A stretch of 64,000 nucleotides of DNA. Origin: Panicum virgatum (lineage: Eukaryota; Streptophyta; Magnoliopsida; Poales; Poaceae). The stretch lies in assembly GCF_016808335.1 (NCBI RefSeq), contig NC_053149.1, positions 567,596 through 631,595 on the forward strand, read 5' to 3'. Shown here in pieces: positions 10,357-21,559 of the stretch (the first letter of the stretch is position 1; each line of letters opens with the position of its first letter). Both the position numbers and the translations under genes were made by a program. The notes beneath the pieces were generated by a model. That model saw nothing but the letters and a program-made list of their open reading frames with translations, was not told the DNA's origin and ran no database searches.

Positions 10357-11171
10357 AAGGCCCCCCGAGCGGCTCTGCGATTTTAATAATCATGGAGCCG
10401 CTCGATTCGGTCTCGATGACCCCTGACCTGGGTGTCCCATCCAACTGCCCGCGCCCTCAGCTTTCGGACCGCGCCAGCTGAAGGGCCGTGGAATCTCGAG
10501 GCCGGTCATCGCATCTTATCGTTGTACTGCGGACACCTTGTTTTCCCCCGTTCGGGGCTGCTTCCCATTGGTGGGTCGTGCAGCGATCGTGCCCTGAGTG
10601 GCGCGGCGGTTGCTTGGCGTGCTGGCGCCGTCCCATCGTCATTCAAGATGGGGTTCAGTTAGTTGAGGGCCTTTGGTGTCCGGCGGGGTCCGGTTCCGGT
10701 ATACCGGACTGGTTTGGCCGGAAACCGGTCCAAACTGGTTGAAGTCAAATTTGAATTCAAAAGTCGTAGTGCAACCGGTTCGTACCGGTACACCGGCCGG
10801 TTAGACCGGTTTACCGACCGGTTTGGCCGGTTTACCGTTGATTTAATGATATTTTTCAACGGTTAAAAGTGGTTCCCCAGTGTGAAATAAAAAGAAATTT
10901 CGGCATGAGCTATGCACATGTTAATGTAAATGACCACACCAAAACAACAATTTATAATCATGCATACAAATACAATAGTAATAAGCGTGCATACAAATAC
11001 CGAGTCATACACTTATACACATCAAATAAAAGTTCAACGTAGGAATGGAAAGACCCCCATTTGGGATGTGGTTTGGTATTCGGCGGTGGACATCAAAGCG
11101 ATACCTCGCACTCTAAGCAGCTCAGCATTGTAGTGTTGCCAAGTTTGGCCCGTCCACGCCGATGTTGTCTG

Positions 11172-13598
11172 TCATTCCTGAACTAACATAGTGTAAAAAT
11201 GGGGGTCTTCCCATTCGTACACCCATCTCGTCAGTGGCTGCATATTGATGTCAGGAATGGGGTAGTAAAAAGACTGCGAGGAATCGCTGTAGGAGGAAGA
11301 AGAGTACTGTGGAGTGTCGTAATCCGTCGGTCCACCTGTTCTCCTCTGCCATTGCGGTGCTCCATGGTCGGTGTCCTGAGTAGCATGTGTGAACTGAGTC
11401 TCCCCTGCAATCAACCATATATCATAATTAGTAGTCAATACTCATTGTCAGAAATATGTGTGCATTTATATGTGCAATGTATACCTGTGAAACGAGCACC
11501 ACGATCACCACCACTACCACCAGCAGCATCACCAGCACTACAATGTCGTACCGAGTAACTCTTACATGGGGATGTCTTTGGTTCCATCGCCATCTGCATT
11601 GCCATTTCACTGTCAAACTCGCCAACCTTCTGCCGAAACACGTCAAACTCCTACAATGCCTGCACGGCTCTGGAGATCCGTCATGCGCGGAAATGTTTCC
11701 TTGAGTCCACGAAACATTTCTTGAGTTGGATCCATCGTATATGCATACCTCGGATTTAGGACAACATCTACAAAATATAAATCACTTCAAATAAGCATAA
11801 GGTCAATAGAGCTTAAAAATAGATGACTCGTGTGTGCTTACCTGGACCCACATACATGCCTATGAACACGTCACCCAACCTCTCGTCCACCACCTAAATA
11901 TACTCCTTCAGTGTGGAAACATTTGTTCCAAATAAAGACCGCAGCTCCTGTTTCATAGTCTGGTAGGCCATCACAACTTCACACATGTTGGGCCTCTTGT
12001 CCTGATCAGCGAAGCGAAGGAACTTGTATATTGGTTGAACCGTGTCGATGATATATTTCAATGCATCCCACCACTCCATACTTGCAAAACTTGCATGAGT
12101 ACATCTACTATCTTCGGTATTCGCCCATTTGCTGTGTTGGAACTCAGTAGATGCCATCCACTGCATGAAACGATCACGTTTCCGATAGATGCTCTCTTGG
12201 AACTTGTAGTTGGTTCCAAATCGAGTGGCATTCCACTTGACCAACTCACCACTAATTGCATTCCTCATCATTGTATTCCACTGACCATAATTGTGTAACC
12301 AATTTGAAATTCGCTTGCACTGCTTGATCATAACACCATGTTCAGGCCTTCGAGCTATATCCTTCAACATCAAATTGACGGTGTGTGCTAGACAAGGTGT
12401 CCAAGCTATGTGTTCATATACCTCACTTAGTAGTTCCTTACATGCTTTCTTGTAGTTCGAGCCATTGTTGGTGACTACGTGCACGACATTCTCCGGTCCA
12501 ATCTCTTCCACCACCTTTCGAATCTCCTGCAAACAAAGACAGATTGTTTAGTAACATGTCAAAAAATACTCAATGTGAATGGAACATGTTTAGGGGCTAC
12601 CTTGAGTAAATATGCAACATCTTGAGTTCTTCCACTCGCATCAATAGACTTATGGAACCACATGACCCCATTGCAATATATCAAAAAGTTGATGACACTC
12701 ATCCTCGTCGGGCCAATCCATGAATCACACATCAACGTAATGCCAAATAAGGGCTAGTCTTTCTGAAACTTTACGTACCTCGTCTTCAAGTCTTGCTCGT
12801 TCTGATCAAGGTACTTGCCATCAATATCTCGTCCAGTGGGTGATTCGATACCTTCACCTGCAACCATATGAAAATCATGAGATACAAGAATGTAAGCTCA
12901 TAGATGTCATTCCAATGAAAGAAAACATACCCCCACTTCTGTGTCTCCCTGACCGCGCTGACAAAGTATGGACTGTCAGCCTATCTTCCAGGTACTCCTG
13001 TAATATGGAAAAACTTTGACCAAGCTTTACCAATAGCTTTCTTTGCATTCTTACCCTTCTGCGTCCAGGAGCCTGTATCAATCCTTGGTTGCGTCATTCC
13101 TCTTCTCCCACCAGCTGCCAAGTTATAGTCCTCCACCACAGGACTCTCCCTCTGCGAAGTGGCCCTTCGAAACATCCTCTGCATAGCATAACCCCTCGTC
13201 GAACCACTACCCCCTCCACGCTCGTATGCACCTCCGCTCTGTTCTACCCCCCGTCGGAACTCTGCTTCCGCTCTCGATAGATCCATGGCACGCTGCACCT
13301 GAGCCTCCTCATTTTCTTTATCACCGGGATAGTTTCCCTCCGCTGCAGACTTCTCCCGTCTCAACCTCTCTCGAGCTCGGTAAGCAGTTGCCTTCTTTGC
13401 CCTATCAATGTCACACTGAAAGAAGTCTCGCACATCAGGTGGCACATTCCTGCAATGGACCACCTCTGCCCTGCGCCTAGCCAAATGTTGTTTCAATCTA
13501 GTCGCACCACCTCCTCCTTTCTGTGTACGACAATAGTTGCATCGCCATCCGGGATAAAGATTTTCACCGTGTTCCCATACAACATCTCTGCCTGCCAT
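11172..13598 (-). pseudogene. hAT transposase (BED finger + DUF659), broken
   Basis: ATG at 13598 opens an exon with a BED-type zinc finger (WRCNYC...RLKQHLA). A middle exon carries the DUF659 region of hAT transposases (FGITLMCDSWIGPTRMSVIN, then VTNNGSNYKKACK and WTPCLAHTVNLMLKDI, about 12740-12340). Downstream pieces resemble the family's C-terminal linker (LNPRYAYTM, FRQKVGEFDSEMA). In-frame TAG stops occur at 12754-12756 (Trp in relatives, by inference) and 11894-11896. The hATC dimerisation block (SSSGCERNWS type) expected after FRQKVGEF is missing: the text goes from KTSP directly into a Gly-rich stretch. A last exon (11172-11400) ends VYEWEDPHFYTMLVQE. It would have bound DNA and cut/joined transposon ends in the nucleus; this copy should be inactive. 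Confidence 0.75.
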
Positions 13599-13639
13599 TG
13601 TCTATCTGCATACTTGGACAACAAAAATATATCAATCAC

Positions 13640-13800
13640 ATAAATAAAATCCTAAATTCTACACCTAAATCTTACCTAAATCCTAATCCCTACACCTAAA
13701 TCTTACCTAAAACCTAAAACATATCAGCCATACACCTAACTCTAACCTAAATCCTAAAACAAATCATCTAATATTCTAAATCATACACCTAACCAATCAT
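13640..13800. repeat. Imperfect 'cacctaaatcttacctaaatcct' repeats in the hAT 5' region
   Basis: Several loose copies of ctacacctaaatcttacctaaa/tcctaa just upstream (minus strand) of the transposase ATG. They may be leader or subterminal repeats of the transposon. Confidence 0.45.
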
Positions 13801-13930
13801 TCTATTAAAAAATTTCACTTTATACCTTCTCTCCCGGTCGCACCGGCTTACCGGCGCTACCGGCCGGCTAGCCGCTCGCACTGGCCGGCTAGCCGCCTCT
13901 GCACGCCGGTCTGCGACCAGATCCGAGGTC

Positions 13931-14632
13931 TGCACGGTGCAGCAATCGAAGAGCCAAGGGCAAACGCATCCACATTCCAGGCTGCGCTCCAAAATGACGT
14001 TTTTTAACGCAAACCACATGTGGGGCCAGAGCGTCATTTATTTCCTACACGGAGGGAGTATTTAGTTGGAGAGGATGGAGTGGTTCCGATAGAGGGACAA
14101 TCTTCGTGACATGGGATCCGTCTATCCACCACTATTTCTCTTCTATTCATCCCTTCCCTAGCCCCACTCCCTGCTGCGCCGCAGTAGGCCAAATTGCCCC
14201 CGATCCTCCCCACCACCAAGTCCCTCCGCCCTCTACCCACCTTCACACCGCACAGCCATGGCCTCGTGCACTCTGCCCCAGTTCGCCGCGGCTCTCCACC
14301 CCCTATCCTTCCTCTGCACGTGCGGCCGCCTACGCTTCACCCGCCCACCTCCGCTGCACCGCCAAGGCCCCCCACCCGGACCCACTGTGCCGCCGGGGCT
14401 CACTTGCGCGGCCACCCTCCCATGTTGCTCTGTCTTCTTCCTCACCGCTCGAGCTCCAGCTCATCCCGGAATCCGAAGGTATATTCCTCTTAGGGGTAGC
14501 AATTTTTTTTTGGTTCGAGAGCGAAGCAAAATGGCATCTGAATAGTTATAGCATCATACTCTCTATAGCGATGTCCATGTAGGATATAACATGAGTTATA
14601 GATCAACTACCAACAATCTTTCTATAGCATAA
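13931..14632. repeat. Direct repeat copy B, host-side flank of the Tat element
   Basis: Matches 8834-9544 almost base for base and ends with the target word cataa (14628-14632) at the Tat element border. Confidence 0.72.
14258..14478 (+). pseudogene. First-exon-like fragment, copy B
   Basis: Same length (221 nt), ATG and donor site (ccgaag|gtatatt) as 9171-9391, with scattered substitutions and no indels. Product unknown. Confidence 0.33.
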
Positions 14633-15392
14633 TGTCGCTGCAAGAAATGGGCGACTACAAAACTACTCAATTGCTCGTTTGTTGTGCGCTTGATCGGATA
14701 TGGTCTAGCACGCAAAGACTCGAGGATTTAGACTGGTTCAGGCCGAAAGTGTCCTACGTCCAGTATGGGGGGGTGGTGTTCTTGTTCTATTGCTCTCGAG
14801 CCCGGGTGCTCAAGTTTCAGAGGGGAGCTTACAAGCTGGTCAAGCAGTGTCGAACCCCTGGGAGTCCAACCCTTTCCTACATGGGGGGCTTTCCCTTTTA
14901 TAGTCCAAGGTGAGGCCCCCATTTACAAATGTCTAGCGCTGTGTCTTGGCACCGTTGGGGTGCGGTTCGTCCTTGTCAGTCGTCCGGTCACACTCGCTGG
15001 CATAATGAAATGGTGCGCAGAGGCAACCATCATTACGGCGAGGGGAGGCAGCACTTGTGGGCGCCCCCTCCTGTTGTGTTGCAGGACCCGCGTGAGCGGC
15101 GCTGTTCCCTTGTCAGGGAGTCCAACTGCCTAAGCCCTTGCCGCAAGATAAGGGGAGTTGGCGTCCCAGAGCCTGCACAAGGCTTGTCTTGGTCGGCATG
15201 CCTATCAGGAGGCGCGGCATTCTTGGAGCGCATGTCCCGGGTCGTCGGCATGGCTCTGACCTGGGGCGCTAGGTCGGGGGCTGCCACGTGTCCCAGGAGG
15301 TCGGACTCCCGAACTCGTTGGCTTAGCAGCGAAGGCTGCTCCCCGCGCCGGTTAGCGGGCCTGTCAGGGACCCCAGGTTTACTCCCCCGTCA
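14633..15392 (-). repeat. 3' LTR of the Tat element
   Basis: 760 bp, TG...CA. On the minus strand it is preceded by the purine-rich PPT-like agccgctcgggggcctc (complement of 15393-15409). It lacks a ~280-bp block and a ~57-bp block that the 5' LTR has. Confidence 0.8.
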
Positions 15393-15749
15393 GAGGCCCC
15401 CGAGCGGCTCTGCGATTTTAATAATCGTGGAGCCGCTGGATTCGGTCTCGATGACCCCTGACCTGGGTGTCCCATCCAACTGCCCGCACCCTCAGCTTTC
15501 GGCGCGCGCCAGTGATGGCGTGACGGGGTCAGGCCCGTCTTGATGGCCAGCTGAAGGGCCGTGGAATCTCGAGGCCGGTCATCGCGTCTTATCGTTGTAC
15601 TGCGGACACCTTGTTTTCCCTCGTTTGGGGTTGCTTCCCATTGGTGGGTCATGCAGCGATCATGCCCTGAGTGGCGCGGCGGTTGCTTGGCGTGCTGGCG
15701 TTGTCCCGTCGTCATTCAAGATGGGGTTCGGTTAGTTGAGGGCCTTTGG

Positions 15750-16860
15750 TGTGCCCTATTTTGGCTGACCCGCTGAACGCTGGGGCCGTTCGTGCCCACA
15801 TTTGCCTATAAATAGGGGTATTGTAGACTCATGGTTCCACACAAGAAGAAAGATCATGGAAATCCATTTGGTAGTCCTCTTCCTCACACCCCATACCCGT
15901 CCTCTAGATGAGAGTGGGCATGGCTCATTTTTCTGGTGCTAGAAGAATGCTTGCGAACGGCGGGGGGATCTTCCTCAGGCATGAACTCGCCAACGAGTTC
16001 ATCCCGCCAACCGCTGCCCGACGCCGAGGAGTTCGAGGGCTCGCTGCTGTAGTTAGGCAAGCCAGGCCACTGGTTTGCCTGCTCCCTTGCCAATCGGCGA
16101 GGGGGGCTCCCAGCTTCTGGTGGCCTCCTTGGACTCCTCTCGGCGCCGGCTCGGAGACTTGGTGGTGGTGCGGACCTTCCCTACCATGGGGTCGCCCTTC
16201 TGCGTCCTTCTTGTGGCTGCCGCTCCCTCGAGATCTCGGGTGGGCATCTCACGCGTCGTCGACGCGGAGCCGCGGATCCGCTGCCTCATCTTCTAGCTAT
16301 AGCTAGAAGGCTGCACAGCTCAGTGCTGTGCTTTGTGGCAGCGGGGGACAGTCATGGGCTTCTTGCTCATCAGGCAGGGTGGTCTTGCACCCAGGATGGG
16401 TCTCCGCGCCTCCTTCCGGAGGCAGGCGGTTAGAGTGGTGCGACTGGAAGGCGCCGCGGCCAATGGAAGGAGATCATGACCCGTCTTCCAGTGTCTGAGG
16501 AAGACACCCAGAAGCAGGCGCCGGCGGGGGTTTTTGGGCTAACCTCAGCTCCATTAAACTCCCCGTCATCGGCATCGTCTGCCTCCACCTCCGCCAGGGG
16601 GTTTTCGGCGCGGCTGATGCTAGGAGAAGGCTTGCGATGTGCTACAAGAAGTCTTGCGACGTTCTTTAGCCATGTCCTCTAGCTTGCCAGGTAGCAGCCA
16701 TTGGCTTAGCCCCTTTTTATTGCTCCCTTAGTGGGAGTAAATGGATTTGATCCATTGTATCTGCTGTTTCCCCGAGTGGAGCGCAGCTAGTTTTTGTTTG
16801 ATGTAATGGCTTTCAGCCGATTGTTGTAAGGAGATGTTTGATGAAATAAAGTTAGCCCTG
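15750..16860 (+). pseudogene. Antisense unit 1 in the Tat 3' region
   Basis: Plus strand, opposite to gag-pol. TATA box tataaatag at 15807-15815 and a polyadenylation signal aataaa at 16845-16850 bracket a broken, Ser/Pro-rich coding stretch (for example MNSPTSSSRQPLPDAEEFEG from about 15981, closed by a stop). Antisense genes at this place are known in Grande/RIRE2-type elements; function unknown. Exons cannot be set with confidence. Confidence 0.45.
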
Positions 16861-16879
16861 GGGCATTTTTATTTGTTAG

Positions 16880-17690
16880 TTTTCCGCACTGTTTTTTCAT
16901 TTTCATGTCTTAACGATGAATGACTCCACTGTGATCGGTGGCAATCGGAGGAGGTGAACCCTACCATTTGACCTAGATGGCCCGGAATGGCGGGTTCGGT
17001 GAGCTCGATAACGGGTACGCCCATTTAAGGACAATCCGAGTGAAGTCCAACCCTGCCGCGAATGACCGGGTTGACAGAGCCCCATTGGAAGCACTCCACT
17101 GCTCTAACATCTGCCGAAGGGCCAGTGGTTGGGGTCTCTCTCTGTATTTCGAACCCACTTCACCGAGCTTAACGCCCTGTAGACTTTTTTTACGAAGGCC
17201 TCTCTCGAATAGTTTTCGAGATCGATTGGCTCAACAGCAAAGCCCACATCCCAGTCAGATACCCGAGCCGTCAGAAAGCTCGGGGGGCCTAGTTGGCCTC
17301 CCCCCTGGAGGGGATTTCGTGGAACGCTAGAGGCCGGATCGAACAAGAAAATTTGAGACGACCCGACTGCTGCCAGGGCAGGTCGGGCTTGGGCCGGCTG
17401 GTGCTCGTCTCGGGTTTTCTTCCCTGGCAATTGGGGTCAAGGCGGCGCGGAGCCCTCAGCAGACTGGCCTTCGAACCTTGAGATCGAATCGTGCGGTTGC
17501 GATTCGTTTGGGACATGGAAACGGTTCGCCATCTTCCCTGCAGTTGGAAATGAATTGACGATGGGGATTTAATTGGAACTGTGGAATATGCACCAGTGGA
17601 GCCGATGCATCGCGCCGATTGCCGTGGGGAAGGCCGTCTGCGCTGGTTCGTGACTCGAGGCGTCGCTTCGCTCGGGAACTGACGCGGAGT
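16880..17690. other. Tat internal spacer between antisense units
   Basis: Non-coding as far as I can see: GC-rich, without a frame showing protein-like composition. Confidence 0.35.
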
Positions 17691-17699
17691 GATGATGGC

Positions 17700-19040
17700 G
17701 GCCTATTTAACCTTATGCCTTCCTTCGCCTCATCTCCGTCGACGTTGCTGCCTACCAGTTCTTGGAGGAAAACAAAGAGAGAGAAAAAGAGAGAGAAAAG
17801 GCGCGAGGGGATGGAGAAGGGGAAGGAGTGCTAACCGTCTTCGTTGTCATCGTTGATCTTCCCCTGATGGCCGACGGCAAGCGTCCTCGCGATGAGGGAT
17901 CCAGTTCTCCGTCGTGCGGTCTGCCGCGGGTGTGCCGCGAGCTCTTCCAGGGAAGGTATTTTTCGACACCGTCCCCGTTCATCTGTCCCTGCATTTTACT
18001 TTGTTGTGCTTGTGGTGATACTTACACGGTGGTAGGGTGCCGTCGACGGGTCCCGGAGCGTGGATCGCGGGGCAGGGTGGTGTCGGGCCGTCGGGCGGCC
18101 CTGTCGCCTCTGGCTCCTCTTCGTCCGGCAGACCTCCGGCACAGGGCGGCGCTGGAACATCTACTGCTGCTGCCGGTGGTTCGGCATCGTCCTCCGTCGC
18201 GCCCCCGGTGCCGGTTGTTGCGGCGCCGTCAGTTGCTGCCGCCGTCCGGCCGGGCCTGCCTGTGTCAGGATTGCCCGTGCTGGATTTGTCTGTGGCGTCC
18301 GCCACGTCCTCGAAGTCTGGCTCCAGGGAGGTCCACCCGGACATTCCTGTTCTGCAACGGGAGTGCGACCTAGCGCGCGGTCGCTTCTCGGCCGTCTCAG
18401 TCAAAATTGAGCACCTGCGGGACAGCCCGCGGGCGATCGAGGTGGCCCGGGGCGCTGCCGAGGAGGAGGTGCACGCGGCAAGGGACGCTGCGGCGGACGC
18501 CTAGGCCTGTGCCTTTGGTGAGTTCTATTCTTGATCGCATCTTCCATCCCCTGTTTTTCCTGCATTTCTCAATTTTTGCCCACAGTGCTGGAGGAGGAGT
18601 TGGAGACTGCCGCCGCGAGCTGACGGACCTGCAGCACCACCTAGGTGAGGTGGAGGACTAGCACGAGGCCCTGGAGGACGGCGCGCTCGCCGTTTTCTGT
18701 GTGGTGGAGCCGCAGGCGCCCATGCGGGTGGACCAGCTCCACGCCCTCCCCGAGATCATACGCTCGTCGGTGCGGTTGGGGATCCGTCGTTGCGCCGCCG
18801 CCGCATTGGCCTCCGTCAGGCTTCACACTGGGGTGCACCTCGGGGGAATCGACCCCGGCTTCTCGGAGACCTCCAGCGCGGCGGTTCATCGGCGGACCAT
18901 GCTGGACTTCACCGTGTTCGGGCGGGTCGTCGCGGCGGAGATGGACGTCGACGACCTCCTGTGACACGGTGCGGATCCGGAGCTGGACGGGCCGTAGGAG
19001 CCCGGCGGGGCCGGCCGGCGGCCGCTTTTTATTTTGTTTA
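17700..19040 (+). pseudogene. Antisense unit 2 in the Tat 3' region, three exon-like blocks
   Basis: Plus strand. Exon a: ATG 17867 to 17955 (MADGKRPRDEGSSSP..., donor gtatt). Exon b: 18036-18517, Ala/Pro/Ser/Gly-rich then a helical, charged stretch (LQRECDLARGRFSAVSVKIE). Exon c: 18586-18964, ending DVDDLL and a TGA. The exon b-c junction keeps the splice consensus (tttg|gtgag ... cacag). TAG stops at 18502-18504 and 18659-18661 sit where CAG (Gln) would fit, and exon c also has a 1-base frameshift. The second half resembles the coiled-coil Gag-like antisense proteins of grass Tat elements (recalled, not searched). Product not functional here. Confidence 0.5.
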
Positions 19041-19702
19041 GTTATGAAAAAATTGTATGTAAGCACTGTGCCCCAAGCCGTTCGTGCGGCTTGGGTGAAC
19101 ATTTGGGGCGTTCACCGTGTGTGGGCCCCTAACTATGTTTTATTTGGTGTATGGTTTTTATGCTTTTCGTTCCATTTTTCCGTCTTGCTCGGGTTTGTTT
19201 CTGTGTGTTGTGTGGTAGGATAAGCCGGTGTGTGCGTGCTGCGCAGTCCATCCCAGTGAGGCCCCCGAGCGCCGTGGCTTGAGAGTACTCAGGGCAAGGG
19301 GCTGTAGAGGCGAGAAAATAATAGCAAGTAGGATGGTCGAAGACCATGGTCTAGCCCTCGAGCGCTCCTAGCCAAATGTGTATGGGTCGGGGTGCTGTAA
19401 ACCAGAAAATTTGTGTGTGCTGTGAGTACGTAAGGAATGCAGGTGTGCGGCCCCCGAGTGATTCCGGGTCGTGGGTGGCCGGGTCGGGAAGCCGTGTGGG
19501 TGCACTATGCTGTGCGGGGAGAAAAATCGACAGGTGTCGGGCCCCTCGAGTGCGCCGAGCCGGAAATGGCCGGGTCGGGGCACTTGGACTGAGCCACTAG
19601 TGCTTCTTACGGGAAGAAACGCCGTAACTATTCTATATTCCAAGAGTTGGTCAGAATGTTACCGTCGGAGTCTTTTAGCTTGTAGGTGCCTGGTCGTATC
19701 AC

Positions 19703-20720
19703 CTATGCGATGCTGTAGGGTCCTTCCCATGGCGGTGAGAGCTTGTACTTATTCTTCGTCGACATGACCCGTCGCAGGACCAGATCTCCAACCTGCAGCG
19801 TCCTCTCCCGTATGCGCCACTCGTGATACATGCGTAAAGTTTGTTGGTAGCGAGCCGATCGGTGTAGCGTAGCTAGCCTTGCTTCTTCCAACACTTCCAT
19901 GGCGTCCCTCTGGGCTTCGACTGCCGTTTCTGGGTCAAAAGCTTTGACTCTTGGCGTGCCGTAGTCCAGATCGGAGGGCAGCACGGCCTCGGAGCCGTAT
20001 GTTAGGAAGAAAGGTGTTAGTCCTGTGGACCGGTTAGGTGTGGTTCGCAAGCTCCAGAGCACTACCGGCAGTTCTTCCACCCAACGACCCGCGAACTTTT
20101 TGAGCATGTCAAAAATGCACGGTTTGAGCCCTTGGAGGATTAGACCGTTAGCTCTTTCTACTTGCCCGTTTGTGCGCGGGTGTCCGACCGATGCCCAGTC
20201 GATGCAGATCCTGTATCCTTCCTCAAACTCTTGGAAGTAGTGACCTGTGAAATTGGTCCCGTAGTCGGTGATGATGGAGTTGGGCACGCCGAATCTGTAG
20301 ATGATGTCTAGGAAGAACTTGACGGCCTCCTTGGAGTCGATCGTGGTTATCGGTTTTGCCTCTATCCATTTTGTGAACTTGTCAATTGCGACAAGCAAGT
20401 GGGAGAACCCTCTTGGTGCTTTCTTGAGTGGCCTGACCATGTCGAGACCCCATACGATGAATGGCCATGTTATGGGAATGGTCTGAAGGGCTTGGGCTAG
20501 CAAGTGGGTTTGTTTGGCGTAGAACTGGCAGCCTTTGCATGCGCGGACGATTTCTTCCGCGTTGCGCAGTGCTGTTGGCCAGTACAATCCTTGTTGGAAA
20601 GCTTTTCCAACTAGGGAGCGTGGCGCGGCATGGTGTCCATAGATCCTGGCGTGTATCTCGAGAAGGAGCTCCTTGCCCTAGGCAATGGGGATGCACTTCA
20701 TGAGAATGCCAGTTTTTTAG
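19703..20720 (-). pseudogene. Tat integrase
   Basis: A clean frame at 20587-19703 starts at YWPTALRNAEEIVRACKGCQ (end of the zinc-binding region). It has the catalytic core with WGLDMVRP (Asp), ITDYGTNFTGHYF (Asp) and GQVERANG (Glu), and continues to LRRVMSTKNKYKLSPPWEGPY near the C-terminal domain. The zinc-finger His pair lies upstream (about 20590-20700, GHHAAPRS region) in another frame after a stop. It would insert element cDNA into host DNA. Ends with an in-frame stop at 19703. Confidence 0.82.
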
Positions 20721-21559
20721 GGGCTGCGTTTGTAGAGTTCGCCGTCGATTACAAGGAAGGTTTTTGCTCGTCGGCCTATCTGGCGGGCTGCGTTGCGATC
20801 CTCGGGGAGGACTTCGTGAACCAGATAAGCTAGTAGGTCGGCTCTCAAATCTACGGTGTTTGCCTGCATTGGGTCGGATTGTCCCGTAGCGAGACAGGTT
20901 GGGCCCCCGGGTCCCTGGTCGGGGGTTGGGTCGGAGGGAGCATGCTCTATTTTCTCTGCATGCTCTGTTTCCCCTATTGTTTTCTTGTCTGTGGCCGGCT
21001 GCTTCTCTCGCGCTGACGGCACGTTCAGGTCGTTGGCGAAAACGCCGCTGGGCGCCGGCTTGCGCTCGGCGGGCATTTTTGCGAAAGCGTCCATGTCGGG
21101 GTTTTGTTTCCGTGGGATGTGGTGGAGCTCCAGACCCTGGAATCTCCCTTCTAGCTTATAGACTTCCTGGCAGTATGCGTCCATGAGAGGGCGCTCACAA
21201 TTGGAGTTCTTCATGACCTGGTCGACCACGAGCTTGGAGTCGCCGTAGACGTACAGTCGGGTTGCTCCGATGTCAAAGGCTATACGGAGGCCACTGATGA
21301 GTGCCTCATATTCTGCAATATTGTTGGATGCAGGAAAATGGAGGCAGACTGCGTACTGGAACTTGCCTCCCTCTGGGGAGACTAGGACGACCCCGGCCCC
21401 CGTGTCGGGTCCCATGACCGACCCATCAAAGTAGAGGGTCCAGTACTCGTGAGAGATTTCTGGGGTCGGAGCTTGAACTTCCTTCCACTCAGCGATGAAA
21501 TCGGCCAGGGCTTGGGACTTTATCGCCGTGCGTGGCACGAACTTGACGTCATAGCCCAT
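20717..21559 (-). pseudogene. Tat second (archaeal-type) RNase H
   Basis: A 280-codon frame. It begins with the tail of the first RNase H (SQALADFIAEW), then YWTLYFDGSVMGPDTGAGVV, NNIAEYEALISGLRIA, LYVYGDSKLVVDQV and IPRKQNPDMDAFAKM. The D-E-D-D-type acidic residues (FDGS, AEYEAL, GDS, NPDMDA) are all visible. This extra RNase H is diagnostic of Tat elements. The linker to integrase follows (LAYLVHEVLPEDRNAARQI). Confidence 0.82.

Larger units (their letters stand above)
8834..10671. repeat. Direct repeat copy A of a ~1.84 kb segment (partner at 13931-15750)
   Basis: From ctgcacggtgcagcaatc to gagggcctttggtgt this segment is nearly the same as 13931-15750. It carries, in order, a 5'-exon-like fragment, the word cataa, a Tat-family LTR (9545-10356) and about 315 bp of that element's 3' internal region. 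Because cataa is also the target duplication of the full Tat element at 14633-29916, copy A contains an element-host junction. The duplication therefore happened after the Tat insertion. The copies have since gained different small deletions. Confidence 0.75.
10672..13930 (-). mobile_element. Decayed hAT transposon between the two direct repeats
   Basis: It holds a broken hAT transposase gene (minus strand) and many 'accgg/ccggt' words near both ends (10680-10850 and 13840-13900), as in hAT subterminal binding regions. Boundaries are set by where the flanking duplicated segments stop; terminal inverted repeats and an 8-bp target duplication were not found. Confidence 0.55.

Noticed and set aside
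13640..13800. Telomere-like cctaaa repeats
   Set aside because: Spacing is irregular and the unit is not CCCTAAA; they lie in the leader of the hAT transposon.
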